Shown: positions 22,095 to 34,070 of the stretch, in pieces
Position numbering within the stretch: the stretch's first letter is position 1
Layout of the letters: each line of letters starts with the position of its first letter
Assembly (NCBI GenBank): GCA_026182355.1
Contig: JAPFBL010001929.1
Location: 682,501 to 746,500, forward strand
Direction of reading: 5' to 3'
Source: Hermatobates lingyangjiaoensis
Taxonomy: Eukaryota > Arthropoda > Insecta > Hemiptera > Hermatobatidae
DNA: 64,000 nucleotides
Made by a program: the position numbers and the translations under genes
Notes under the pieces: model-generated
The model's database searches: none
What the model was told of the DNA's origin: nothing
The model's input: the letters and a program-made list of their open reading frames with translations, nothing else

Positions 22095-25000
22095 CTATCC
22101 AGTTTTTAACCGTTAGATTCTCAAATGGAACATACGTTAATTTACCAGCTATGGTCATACCAAGTAAGACTTTAAGAATATAATCAAAATAAACAGCCTC
22201 ATACAGTTATTTATAACTGTATGTTGACTAAAATACAATGTAACTAAAGTGTTTTGTTAAGTTTATTTATATACTATGAAAGCTTTAGTCAAAACTACCA
22301 ATTACAATGTTAAACAGATATTAGTTCTTAAAAAAGTAAATTAAATAGAAATAAAGGCCATCAGTTTATGTTTCCAACTTCAGGAAACAATGTTCAACAA
22401 ACAAGATACCATACACTTGTAAGCGCTTCTTTAATGTAGTTATATTTATCGGAGACCATTTAAGTTTAGTATTAATATAAATTTAAACATTTTATATATT
22501 GTTTAAGTTGTGTTCTGAAGATCATCACATCAATGATTTATATATATAAAGCTATTTATAATCTATTTACGAGTTAACGAATGGTTTGATCATTCATCTA
22601 GTTATATATACGAGAAAAATATAATAGTAAACAAAACAGAAATAAGAGTTTGTACAATTTTGTAATCAATGAACCATTTTAAGTAATAAAATCTGAAGCA
22701 CTCAGAACACTTGTCACTTCATATTTGTATTGATATATGTATTCTTTTTGACCGTAGTTCACTGGCGTTTGGTATTTGAGAGAAAGGACTCACAATAGAT
22801 TCGAAAAATCTATCAACTGTCTTTCAGTAACCTATGCTCCACATGAGGATAACACTTTGGATATTACTGAAACTGGAATCTCACCTGTGTCAGTAAATTT
22901 TAAAATATGTTTTATTATGATAAGATAATCTATATATATGAAGTTCCTGAGTTTGTTTGTTTGCTTGTTCACTCGTTTTCCGTGGAGATAGAGACCTGAC
23001 ATTGTTATAATCTTTACTTTTGTTGTGATTGGCTTTGTTGTAATCGTATTAGGGGTCGGGGTAGCCGAGTGGCTTGCGTACTCCCATTTCTACAATATTA
23101 TTGAATAAATTTTTTATTAGGGGGTCAGGGTTGCGTATAATATATAATATATATATATATATAATATATATAATAAACTATTGCATTAGAGCTTAAAAAT
23201 GAATAATCTTAGATACAAAGTTGATAACAACTGTCAGATAAAACACGAATGTTCTAAGGTAATATTATAAGGACACATTCCTTTCATTAATGTTATTTTA
23301 TGATGGGTAAATAAATTGAATATTTCAACTTACAAGTTTTGTTTGTTTTAAATGTATTTGATTGTGTACATAACTTAAATTGATGTTTTATTTGTTTATG
23401 TCATAAAATATTTTTTTTTACTTTTAATTGATTTTTATTTTGCTAAATATACGTACTGTGTATATATCTTGAATCATGTTAAGAATACTATATCAAAATC
23501 TTGGACCGTATAAGAACCTGTTTACGTGCCTTTATAACAAGAAAAAAACTGTCAATGTCAATAAAAATGTCATTTTTATAAAATTATCCCTGTCAATCAT
23601 GTTCAGTGAATTTATTTCAATAACTATTGCTATAATTTCTTAGTCATACAAAGGGTTACAGGTAGTTCAGTAGTAATATATATGTATATAATCTAGTATT
23701 TGGGAATCTAAAGAAACTCTAATACCTGTAAACTGGCCCTCTAAACTTTCAGTTTTAAGACTTACAATTGAGAAGTTTGGTTGTCTGTAAATGTCTGCAT
23801 ATCCGGATCTAGAGCTTGTAACTGGAGTTTCAGTTGCCTACAGGAAACTGGACTATTTCTATGGGTAACGATAGCAGAACTCTAGTTTACCATGACAAGC
23901 AGGTAAGAAGTGTAGCTTCTGACACAGGTGGGAGAGGAGCCAATGTAAAACCGGGAGTCCACCTTGGGTTTAGGACGGCAGCCAACGCTATGTAGGAGAG
24001 CCTGGTGCGAATACATGGACCACGTCAGTCCCCCGTGTGCAGGGTCATATTTGTTGATTAATCGCTTTTCACAGGCAGTACAGTTCAGAATCAAATAAAA
24101 GTACGAAAATATAAATTTAAATCTAGCAAACATTCTAAACTGAAACAATTCGAGATATTAATTCATCAGTTCTATATTATTTCAATGCACATTAATCTTA
24201 GCACATTATTCACAAGATATATATCAATATGTATATTTATTTTACAAATTTATAGGTGCCTATAATGTTACAGTTGCTTTTAGCCATTCAGATAGAAAAC
24301 TTCTGTGAAAAAGCTGAGATGTTTTTTTGTATTTTATTTTGCAAGTTAAGCCCAAATATTTGCATAACATCCATGAATTTTATGTCCATTTCAATATCAA
24401 ACATTAAGTAAAGTACTAGTACTGAATAACTGATTTAATATAATAGGCTGCGAACATGATTGACCAGCCATATTTATATATTAAAAATAGCTTAAGTTCC
24501 AGCTGGTAAGGCCCAGGAGTTGATGTGCTAATGTTTACAATCCACCCCCGATGCCAGCCGATAGCATGCACTTCCATGACTACCAATTAGAACTGTCTGG
24601 ACGCCGTATTTAGTATCTTCATATTAAGGATGCCTAAAGAAGTTGTTTTGTACGGGACTAAAATTTTTTAACTTCATACTGACAAAACACCATTTTCATA
24701 AGTTTTAATAATTTATGTTCTCAGAAAACTGATGGAGCTAAAAGTAATAGTGTCCCTACTGTAAACTCTTGCAAACAACGGGCAATCTGACTATGGACGT
24801 TTTAAGGAAAGATTCCAAATGTTTTAAGGTGGCGAACACAATGTTAAAGAGAAATAAAATTGTGCTACACGAATAGACTGAAACCCAAAAATATTGAATA
24901 ATGAATAAAATTATATAGAATACTTGTAAAATTTTCAAATTCTTATGCATCGACTATAACTAAACTAAAAATAACATTTGAGTCAAACTTTCAAGAATTT

Positions 25001-28000
25001 CAAACTCTTGTGACTATACGGATGTCGTGCTGCAACCGTAAGCATATCACGCAGGCCAATGGATGGAGTAGCAAAACAGTACTTCTTTTGTTAAAGAAGA
25101 TACAATAACTTGACTGGAGAGGTGATTTATTTTAACAGAAGCTGATTCGTTTTATACTCAGAAGTAGCTCTCTCGAGGTTCATACCCTAGGAGTTTTTCT
25201 GTGGGGAAGTAGATCCTCTGATTCTTATGTACCGTTGGCATCTCACCGCAAGAGTTGGCAAAAGGCTACGCTGATTCCGTAGTAGGTCTTGAATAAATTC
25301 TAAAATAGTAAGAACAACTTATCAATGATTTATTAAAACATCTATGCTATTAATGGGGTAAGTTTCTGTTTAATTTTTAGAACATGTATTCAATATAAAG
25401 AAAACAAACACTTACTTGTATCTTGAATCTTCAAGAGAAAACAAAATAATGTTTTCTTCTTTCTAACGATTGTTTCTATGCTTTCAGATTTAAGAACAAA
25501 TTTGATTGGCACGCAAACGCTGTCTATAATGGTGAAGGAAAATTCATCCTCAACGGCAAAACGACAAGTAAATTTCCTATTTTTTTTAACTTTTTTGATA
25601 ACGTAGTTATATGTGTAGCTAAGTTAAATGTCTTATGAAAAGACAAGTTCGTTCTAAACATTTCATTAGCAAATAGTTTATTTGTTTGGTAATGTGATGC
25701 CAGTCAGATACTTACTTAAGTGACCAGCACTACCTAATGCTGACAGATTATGGACTACCATACGACTCTTAGGAGTTGGGTCGTCCCCCTCCGAGGAGAG
25801 AATTCCTGTTTCTCCGGGATCAGGGGTTGCAAAGATAGTTAATTTGGCCCATCAGGGCCCTATTGTGGGGAGTCTTGGTACATAGAAAGACATAAAATGG
25901 AGAGATTAAAAACCTCTCGTTGGCTAAAAGCCACCTGGAAGGTCCGTGTTTCAGATTAGAGTAGATCCATACGGTCTCTCTTTACGGATATAAAGGGCAC
26001 GAGATAGGGTGTATCTATTCGTCCCCACTCTGAGTAGCCCATCAATAGCCAAAGCATCTATTAAAGCCACTACCAGTATTCCAGCCCACTTAGATCAGAT
26101 CGTGGTCCGTTCCTACTGGTAAAGGTTTGGGGCTCTAACTCCCCGGTATGCTAAGCAGGCATCCGCCCGAGAAGTTACTGCTTCCCACTCAGCGACCACA
26201 AGGGTCTACCCAACTTGGGTGAGAACCAACAGCAACTACAAGTCCAACCTCAGTTGGCAGAATGGAGAGAGAACCTCTCCATGAGCCCCCATCGCCCATA
26301 GTACCAACTTATTTTAAGAGTTTCATATCAAACTCCGGATCAATGGTCCAAATGAACCTGCTCAGCTGCAGGTAAGGTCAGTCACCCTTGTAGTCCCCGG
26401 TTTGAAGAACCACGTGGAAAATAAAGCCAATGCAACCTGTGGTATAGCTGCATGGCCCCACTAGGGACATTAGTCAGATACTTACTTGTATTCTACGAGA
26501 AAAAACAACACTGACTAGTACTGAATAGTTGTAGTTGCAGTTACTACTGGTGTTGTTAAATTTGGCTAGTACTGTCATACCCCCAAATTTAACTGATCTA
26601 TAGCGCCAACTCTAACAGATGATTAAGTTGAGGTTACTAAATTTCAAGGAATCAAAAACTTTTTAAAGAAGAGATGAAGAAGGAATTTCAGAAATTAGAG
26701 AATTAGGTATAAAACAGATACAAGCTAAATATGTATACTTTTACCAATACAAATTTACAAATAACGAGATTTCACAATAACCACGTGAAACAACAATCAC
26801 TGTTCAAACCACAATAAGAAATGGGGGAAAACAAGACTAAGATCTTTCAACCGTAACAAGCGGTCTTCGTCGGAGTCAAAAACCCAACTCAGTTGAAAGA
26901 TCTTAGGTTTTTTTTTTTCATTTCTTATTATACTTCGAATATACATATAAAGGTGTATTATTTAATCAGGATACGGTCAGTTTTCTATGTTCAAAAATCA
27001 AACTCTCGTGCCGACGTTTTGGTTTTATTCTAAAACCTTTTTCATAGGCATATAAACAAAGGATAATAAGACAGGATAACAGATAAGATTTATATATCAA
27101 CATCCAACATATAGACAATATGAAAGAAGACTGTTAAACTTATGAATATTACAAGCAGCAGCATTTCAGAGATTAAATAATATAACTTACAGGAGTAAGA
27201 ACTTTTTGAATATATATATAAATAAACTACATTAACATAAAGAACACACAAAATTGAAACAGAAACTCATTACTATATTTCGATGGACTCGTCATCAGGA
27301 GAATAGAAACGAGTCGCTCCGCAGGCAGACACGACTCCTGATGACAAGGCCATGAAATATAGTAGTGAGTTTCTGTTTCATTTCTGTGTCTTCTTTATGT
27401 CAATGTAGTTTATTTAGTTCGTGGAATCGTTTCATTTAATTGGGTATATATATATGTCATCTTGATTTTATTCTGCTCTTTTCGTTATTCTACACATGTA
27501 TTCTACTTTGATTACAGTGTTCCACAAGAACGAGAACGACCCCTACTGGATTCTGGACACAGATTACGATAACTACGCCGTTGTCTACGGCTGTACTAAA
27601 AAATTCCACTCAGTCCACTACTGTAAGTAGTCCTTCTTCATTTCAGTGCCTATACTAATTTTGCTAAGATTTCAAATTTTTTTATTTGATATAAATATGT
27701 TAATATACAGTAAATTAGCATACATAATTACAAAATAAATATGGATTTCATTAACAAGGCCTTAGAATTTAAGTTTTCGACAATGAGATTATATTTCGAT
27801 GAATGAATTTTGCACTTTGATTTTATAACAGCTTTTGCAATGCAGTGGTCATTGCAGGTGTAAGTCTTCCTGTGATTTGGCGTACAAAACAAAACTAATA
27901 GAAAAATATTAGAAAGATAATCGGTAATGCAGAGGGTGTGACATAGGGACAGGGACAGGGAGGGATGACTTGGGAAGAAAATATGTAAGAAAGGAAAATG

Positions 28001-29587
28001 ATTTGGGGTAGACTTACTAATTGGTATAGGCCGATAACATCTATGACAATTTCTATCTACTTTATTTCATAAATAATTAATGAAATTATAATCGACTGCC
28101 ATCAGAAGTAAAATTAATAGTTAAAATAAATTCAATGGAATAATATTGAGGAGACTGTTTATGTCAAGGATTAAAAATATACCTTCTATTGTCAATTGCT
28201 CGTGTTGTGAGGTTTATGAAAAACAAAGGACGTAAAGATAAAATCGCTGTTATTGTTGGATCTGTGGCAGATGGTTTACGTATAGTCCGAGTTCCAAAGC
28301 TGAAGATAACGTGCTTTGAGAGTGACTGAACAAGCTCGGGCCCGCATACTGAAATCAGGTGGTAGTATTATTCTGACCATTGAAGAGTTAGCTCGCATTG
28401 CACCGACTGGCAAAAACAACGTCCTGATGCAGGGTCGGAGGAATGCACGTGAAGATGTCAGACACTTCGGACAGGCTCCAGAAGTTCCTCACTCCCACAC
28501 CAAACCATATGTTCGTTCAAACCAGAGTTTCGCAAACATTTTTCGACGCGGAACCCCTTTTGCTTCAGTAACTTTCCCAGGAACCCCAGATTCTAATGAA
28601 TTTATACAATCATAATATAACTATTATCATATGCCTTTATAAATAGCATTATTGCTTGATAACAATTAAAAAGTAATATTACTGCAATGCGTATTTTTCG
28701 AAGAAAAATGCAAAACTAAAAGATTTTAATTTTCATATTTTCCACAAGTACATAACACATAAAACAGAATTATGAGCAACTTTAACACAAAGTTTATTTT
28801 GTAATCATTTTTTGTTTTATAGTTAAAAGTTTGATTCTCAAGTCAGCAGAGTATTAAGTCAACTCTGGTATTTAGTTTTTATGGCAGTATAAAAAGAAAA
28901 TCCGCTTTTACATAAGTAGGTCGTGGGAGCAGTATGTGAAGTGCTATTTTTACAATACAAAGAAATTCGGGAATCAGATAGCTCCAGAAACTGACTAGTG
29001 ATTCATCCTAAATATGAATATAATTTTGGCCACTTCTACTTATGTGTAAAAGTATTATTCGGTTTCATGATTCACAAGAAACACAAAATAAATCCATACC
29101 CACAAAAAAAAAAAAAAAAAAAAAAAGCCAGTTTCTTTCTCTAAATGTTTTTCGTGGAACCCACTTTGGGAATCTCTGGTTCAAGAGTGTCGCAAATTTG
29201 AAAGAACTCGAGGTCGCATGAAGTCTTGTGTTTACAGAAGTAATTTGAAAGCAATTTTTCTAAAACTCTTTTTTTTTTTTCTTAAGTTAAACAAGAATAT
29301 ATGCTTTCTAATACCAGAAGCTTCAATTATTATTTCATTTTTTTGTGTATTAGAGTGATAACAAGAGCTTATATCAATTAAGAAACAAACTGTAAATCTT
29401 AAGATTGTTTAATTCTTAAATAAGCTGACATTAATAGTGATAATTTGCAGCATATGTCTGGATCCTGACTAAATCTCGTGATGATATCACCAGTGAGATG
29501 AACGAGAAAATAAACGCTGTTCTGTCCAAAAACAACTTGAGCAGGTCTGACTTCAGGGAATCAAAACAGTACAATTGTAATGCCTAG
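20904..29587 (+). CDS. Lipocalin (ApoD/crustacyanin-like), gene B, multi-exon
   Basis: Exons on the plus strand: 20904-21005, 22758-22892, 25488-25567, 27518-27622 and 29451-29587. Exons 2-4 have exactly the lengths of gene A (135, 80 and 105). The product starts [17 protein letters not shown] (signal peptide), then [16 protein letters not shown]. Motif 1 is FTGVW and motif 2 is [19 protein letters not shown]. It ends [12 protein letters not shown]. AATAAA signals lie at 29627 and 29634. A secreted ligand-binding barrel is expected. As in gene A, exon 2 ends in phase 0 but exon 3 (RFKNKFDW frame) requires phase 2, so a small 3n+2 exon between 22893 and 25487 is probably missing from this model. 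TACAG precedes the ATG, suggesting a 5' UTR intron. Intron 1 holds a hAT MITE and the last intron an RPL18 retrocopy. The two proteins differ at many positions, so both are old and apparently maintained. Confidence 0.9.
21116..21543. mobile_element. hAT MITE with perfect 8-bp TSD
   Basis: Ends CAGAGGTCTTCAAAC and GTTTGGAGAGTTCTG are imperfect inverted repeats. CTCTAAAA is duplicated on both sides (21108-21115 and 21544-21551). The subterminal GGGCCACATT and TTTGGCCCGCGGGCCATAG are typical of a widespread animal hAT MITE group. It is 428 bp, non-coding, in intron 1 of lipocalin gene B. Confidence 0.95.
21878..22095. repeat. Foldback element, CACGTGAAA / ACCGCTTGTTACGGTTGAAAG family, plus (TA)n
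   Basis: CACATAAACACGTGAAA, GATCAAACCACAATA, and the CGAAGACCGCTTGTTACGGTTGAAAG core are followed by the complement of the first arm, ATATTGTGGTTTGATC. A long (TA)n tract follows (22040-22094). Other copies are at 26758, 37578, 41978, 42168, 42955, 44029, 52244 and 53917. Confidence 0.9.
22095..22585 (+). repeat. Direct copy of the 10430-10985 repeat
   Basis: Matches 10430-10985 over its whole length with small deletions (for example around AAGTAAGACTTTAAGAATATAATC). See that entry. Confidence 0.8.
22935..23515 (+). repeat. ~580-bp dispersed repeat with tRNA-like box, inverted copy at 45525-46130
   Basis: The segment GTTTGTTTGTTTGCTTGTTCACTCG, GTGGAGATAGAGACCTGACATTGT, GGGGTAGCCGAGTGGCTTGCG, then TAAGAATACTATATCAAAATCTTGG, matches the complement of 45525-46130 throughout. 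GGGGTAGCCGAGTGG looks like a tRNA 5' end with an A box (TAGCCGAGTGG), but no matching B box or cloverleaf follows. It could be a SINE-like unit or chance similarity. Confidence 0.75.
23700..24065 (+). repeat. Intron block shared with lipocalin gene A
   Basis: Counterpart of 7290-7690 (minus); both lie in intron 2 of their gene in gene-sense orientation. Contains TTTGGTTGTCTGTAAATGTCTGC and GATCTAGAGCTTGTAACTGG. An open frame on the minus strand here (23882-24148) has no recognisable product. Confidence 0.55.
25760..26475. repeat. GC-richer dispersed repeat, non-coding
   Basis: About 700 bases clearly richer in G/C than the surrounding intron, with blocks shared with 6268-6670. No frame stays open. 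It is probably a decayed retroelement. It lies in intron 3 of lipocalin gene B. Confidence 0.5.
26758..26935. repeat. Foldback element, ACCGCTTGTTACGGTTGAAAG family
   Basis: The left arm CACGTGAAACAACAATCACTG, GTTCAAACCACAATAAG and GACTAAGATCTTTCAACCGTAACAAGCGG is followed by AACTCAGTTGAAAGATCTTAGG and a partial right arm. Confidence 0.85.
26945..27060. repeat. Single arm of the 4351-4743 foldback family
   Basis: GGTGTATTATTTAATCAGGATACGGTCAG, AAAAATCAAACTCTCG and CCGACGTTTTGGTTTTATTCTAAAACCTTTTTCATAGGCA match the left arm of 4351-4743. The second arm is absent. Confidence 0.85.
27200..27430. repeat. Foldback element with TCCTGATGACGAG core
   Basis: The arms AAACTACATTAACATAAAGAAC and TTCTTTATGTCAATGTAGTTT are complementary. 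The inner parts contain GAAACAGAAACTCA and its complement, and the centre carries CGACTCGTCATCAGGAG and GACTCCTGATGACAAGG. A related half lies at 44230-44420. Confidence 0.9.
28128..28530 (+). pseudogene. RPL18: Processed pseudogene of ribosomal protein L18 (eL18)
   Basis: Three frames in succession give recognisable eL18 text. [15 protein letters not shown] comes first, then [20 protein letters not shown] through VPKLKITC, then [17 protein letters not shown], and finally [19 protein letters not shown]. At least two frameshifts (near 28165 and 28308) and an in-frame stop prevent translation. No intron interrupts the covered part, so it is a retrocopy. The N-terminal quarter and the basic C-terminal tail are missing or unrecognisable. 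It lies in the last intron of lipocalin gene B. Confidence 0.93.
29103..29126 (+). repeat. Poly(A) run
   Basis: About 24 consecutive A. It could be the tail of an insertion, but no element end is recognisable upstream. Confidence 0.9.
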
Positions 29588-29639
29588 ACAACGTAAGAGT
29601 CAAACTCAGAGACTGTGAGATCATGTAATAAACAATAAA

Positions 29640-31055
29640 AATTTTGCATTAAATATTCAGCGTCATTTTAATTCCTGAATTGTGAAATAACTGTATGAAA
29701 TTATATATCGTTTACTGAGGGGACTGAATTTGCAATGCAGAAGTGGAAGCACTCAAGAGAATTTTCCTAAAACAGATTTTTTTCTATCTTCTTACAGTAG
29801 CGAATGCCTTATAACTATTTTATATTCTTGAACTAAACTCAGGTTATCTTATGAAATATTACAATTTCTTGGACTACAAAAGGTTCATAGTTATTTCTCG
29901 ACCTCGCCGTTATCAGGAGCGGAACTCATCTCCTTCTTTTTTTTTTTTGTGAATAATCTCACCGCTCCAGGTGATATGAAATGTTCCATCTGGATGTATT
30001 CAAAACCTCGTTATGGAACAAAAATATTGTGTTAATTAATTCTTTAATTAATCTTAGTAAAGTTTAAAATATAATTTTCAATACGACAGTTATTAGTCTA
30101 ATAACTTATGGTATGTTATGGGTAAACATTAATTCATTTAATAAGGAATATAGTTTCATTTCTTAAAAAAAGCTTATATCTAGTATAACAAAGAGGTGTG
30201 CGTCTGCTACCAAAATATCCTAGGGTTTCAGATTTCGAAGAACCCCAAGCAAGACTAATTTTTATACTGTAATTATACGACGTTACTTGGATTTCATTTA
30301 TATGCAAACATGACGTCTGGTATGCACAACAAATCTGCACGATTTTCGTTTCTTTCTAGAGTAACAATAGGCCATACTATCTATGAGAAAACTAACGATA
30401 AATAAAATACATACTGTTAATAACATCTTGGAAGATTTTGTGGATAGTGGCTACGTATTAATCTGTAAATGTTATAAACTATAAAACAAGAAAAAAAGCT
30501 GTAGCAAAATATTGTTTTTCTTTAGAGAAAATTTGATAACACATCCATTTATGAATTTCATACTCTACTACCAATTCAATATATTATTCTTTGTGACATC
30601 AATTTCAGGTTCTTGCCAAACTGTAAAAGCGCCAAATTGGCGTTTGTTCACCTTTCGACCCCTCAGTGAAGCAAGTGTTCTGTAAAAACGTTTACATTAC
30701 TTTCATTGTAGTTTATATCTGATGATGTATAATTTACCAGATAATAATAGATATTGGGAAAATACATTAACGAAGCTACTTGGAAATTTATTATTTCCAA
30801 TTAGTAAACATGAACGTTTAATAATGATGCCATTTGCCCTATATATTCCCTCTGTATACGCTACTAATACTGTAAAAATAACGTCAATTAAGTCTTGAAT
30901 AACTAGCTCTATCTGGATGACATTTCAGACTGTGTCTATACCCAAATTTTTAAAGTTATAAGCGGAAAGTGTAGAAATAAAGGTTATAAAAAAAACTGAA
31001 TAACACATAGTCCATTACAAAAACAATTCTTAAGTTTTATTTATAACATTTTATA
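29640..31055. other. Gene-free AT-rich stretch
   Basis: Nothing is recognisable downstream of the lipocalin B polyadenylation signals. A 68-residue frame at 30134-30340 (minus) has no features of a gene. Confidence 0.6.
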
Positions 31056-31059
31056 CTTT

Positions 31060-31235
31060 ATTGTAGGATAAAAAAGGTAATGAAACAGTCTCATTGTTAC
31101 AAGTTGTACAACAAATACCCATGCTTGGTTTTATACCTCAAGAACATTACGTGTTCGAAACGCGTTGTCCATATTATTAACTTCTTTATACTGTGGCTAT
31201 TTCATTGATTTGTTTACCCTACAATGAGTAAATAT
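31060..31235. repeat. Foldback element, GAACATTACGTGTTCGAAACGCG type
   Basis: ATTGTAGGATAAAAAAGGTAATGAAA at the left and TTTCATTGATTTGTTTACCCTACAAT at the right are complementary. The core CTCAAGAACATTACGTGTTCGAAACGCGTTG matches 5309-5340. Confidence 0.85.
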
Positions 31236-31920
31236 CACATAATAACTGACAGTACTACCTTAAAACATTTTATACTGTTTATAATGACCGTCCAATCATT
31301 CAAAATCTAAAAAAAAAACTGTAGAATTCATGTGTCCCATTTCTTGATATTAACCAGTCTGTGATGCAGGAATTTCAAAATTTTGTTTCATGTTTGCACT
31401 GCTTTTCATTGCTGAAATTTAGAACTGTAAATTAATTAGGACTTGTTCAAAATATTTTAGTCATGAACACATGCGTAAACCTGTTGTACTCGTAGACAAT
31501 ATACTACCTTCTTAGTATGTTTTTTTTCATACTATGAAATAAACAAGTTTTTTAGTTGTTGGTTTATTTGTAATAAATTTTCATTCATAAGAAATTTATC
31601 GCAGTGCACTACTGTAAACTATTAATGAAAAGCAGGTATAACAGTGTTCTAAACCAAAAAAGACTGCAAAATTATTATTTCTCGTTCACCCATGTGAAAC
31701 TTAAGTAAAATAGAAACTCACATTTTGGCTTATACTGAGATAATAAAAGTCCTGTCCTAATTAACACCCAATTTTTTTAATCTACTACAAATACAACCCA
31801 CAAGAATCTACTCTTTAATGGTTATACAATTATATTTTATTTAAATGCATGTTTATAATGAAGTATATGGAAGCCGTGTGGCGTCTAACACCTGTGAGCC
31901 TAAAAATATTGGACGTACAC

Positions 31921-32165
31921 TCTATGAAATAGCTGAGCTATTCTAGATGCCTAAACTTTTAAAGACTTTCAATTCAAAAATAGTTTATTACAGGTTCTCA
32001 ATCTATGAAATAGCTGAGCTATTCTAGATGCCTAAACTTTTAAAAACTTTCAATTCAAAAATAGTTTATTAAAGGTTCTACAGATCTGCATAAAATAAGC
32101 TGAGCTATTCTAAGAATGCCTAAACTTTTAAAAGAACTTTCAATATACAAAAATATTTGATTAAA
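31921..32165. repeat. 81-bp tandem triplication
   Basis: TCTATGAAATAGCTGAGCTATTCTAGATGCCTAAACTTTTAAA starts at 31921 and 32002, and a more diverged third copy (AAATAAGCTGAGCTATTCTAAG) starts near 32085. The first two copies are nearly identical. Confidence 0.93.
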
Positions 32166-33779
32166 GTACTTACTTAGGATCCTAGAATCCATAAATAATC
32201 AAGTGAATCATTAATAGAACTAACTGCTACTCAAATTTGTTAATGGAAAATGATGGCAGTGGAATGGTTTAAGATAGATGAACAACAAACATTGTGCGGC
32301 TTAAAGCCTCTTTGTGTATACCTACGAAATTCCTTACAGCATCAGTCCAATGAATTCTATGCTATAGACTTGATAGTGAAATCAAATTTAGACTTAAACT
32401 GGCAACGAATGATGGCAGCCAAATCGAATTTAAAGAAACCACCATGCAAAAAAATTTCAACTCGTTTTCAATTATTGTCAAAATTACAATTCAGAAATGA
32501 ATCACACATATTGAAAAACAAAGTATTATTTTTCCATCAACTTGTATAAATTACAATCATTCACCTATAAAACTTGTAAAATTGATACAAAAGGAGAATA
32601 ACAAAAAAAAAACACCAAAGGATATTAGAGAAATGCAGTTTACTTTGTTTAGACTTAAAAACTAAAATACAATTTACACAAAAAAAGTTTGTAATTAAAA
32701 AAATTAAAGGGAGAAAAGAGGGGAAGGGGGGGATCAGCAGTAGCACATCCTTATCTTCTTCAAACCTGGAAAAGAAATAATTCTTTAGTTAATACCAGAC
32801 ATAAGAGGGGAAATAAAAACATGTCATACTTACCTGCAACTGTTTACATGAAAAATAAGTGCTTACTCAGGATATTACATTTTTTTTTTTTTTAAAAAAA
32901 AATGGCACTATTGAGGCCCAGAGATGCCGCTTTACACAAAAAAAACCCCATATGACTTTAAAACCGAATCTTAAGATCAAGGGCATGTTTATTAATAAAA
33001 AAGAACAAAAATCGTATTACATGTTTTCGATGATATTCATCACACTCCTTAATAAAAAGGGAACCCGATTTTAAGATTAAGGGGAATGTTAAATGTACAA
33101 ATATCAATGAAATACGGATAGCTTGAGAAATGACTTGAGAAAAAAAAAGCCTTTTGATCCACATGGGCAAAATAAATGTATACCTTTGTTACAAAAACAG
33201 ATAGTGTTTGAAGTATAATAATACGGTACAATTTTCTATGCCTATCCAGAATAAAAACAAGCTATCAAACATTAAGAACAAATGCACACTAATTATTCTA
33301 TGCTAAATCAATAAGATATAGTCTTATTCTCTCAGGGTGAAACTATATTCAAGTAATTTTTGAATGTGCTTATTAATTTACTATAAATTGTTTAACATTC
33401 ATTATCTTTCTATTTTCTAATGTTCATCAGTGTTCTTCCGTTGACACTGGTTGATATGTAGTATGTACGAACGCATGCAGTAAGTAGCACTATTACAAAG
33501 TAGAAAGAAAGTTGTCACGTCCATCGTCACTTGATTTTTAAGTAAGGCAGTTTTGCATTTTTTTTTATTAATCTTGCACTCTCATTTAGGCTTTCTGTAA
33601 ACATAAAATGGTGCGGAGCAGTTATATAATCGAATTATTTGATTGGGAAGGTCCGGCGGCTTTAATACTAATGAATTATATGATATATAACTAAAAAGGT
33701 AAATTTATTTTGCCACATGTAATGATTAACGCAAATATTAAGATGGTTGCTTTTAAATGAATAACAAAATGTGAAAATA

Positions 33780-34070
33780 GAGAGAGAGGAGTGGAAAACA
33801 CGGCCCAAGAAGTAGTTCTCGGCAAGGCAGCGAACACAGCAACTGGGCTCTGGAGCGGGAGCACGCACAGCATCAGCTGCCAGCACGGCACACCCGCCTT
33901 CTCGCCTCAAGCACCCCAACAAGCCTGCTCCTAGGGCCCACAACACAGGGTGTCAACCGCCAGTCGCTCTCCTTTGGCACTAGTCTACGCACTCTCTCCG
34001 CACACTCTTCTAACCAACTCAACTTTCCTGCCAGTCTACAACTAAAACAACCGAGTACACAACATGTCTT
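33780..34070. other. Locally GC-rich segment, possible promoter or 5' exon
   Basis: In an otherwise very AT-rich stretch, 33785-34030 is distinctly GC-richer and contains several CpG. An overlapping minus-strand frame (33668-33946) is open but has no recognisable domain. A promoter/first-exon region or a decayed insertion are both possible. I could not connect it to any gene. Confidence 0.3.

Noticed and set aside
23038..23060. A tRNA gene starting GGGGTAGCCGAGTGG
   Set aside because: No B box, anticodon stem or acceptor closure follows, and the same sequence occurs in a dispersed repeat at 45525-46130.
32250..32549. 99-residue plus-strand frame as a gene
   Set aside because: Composition is as expected from base content, with no family similarity and no supporting signals; left out of the gene list.
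33668..33946. Minus-strand frame beginning MLWALGAGLLGCL as a gene
   Set aside because: The frame is open because the segment is GC-rich; no domain, splice site or homologue is recognisable.
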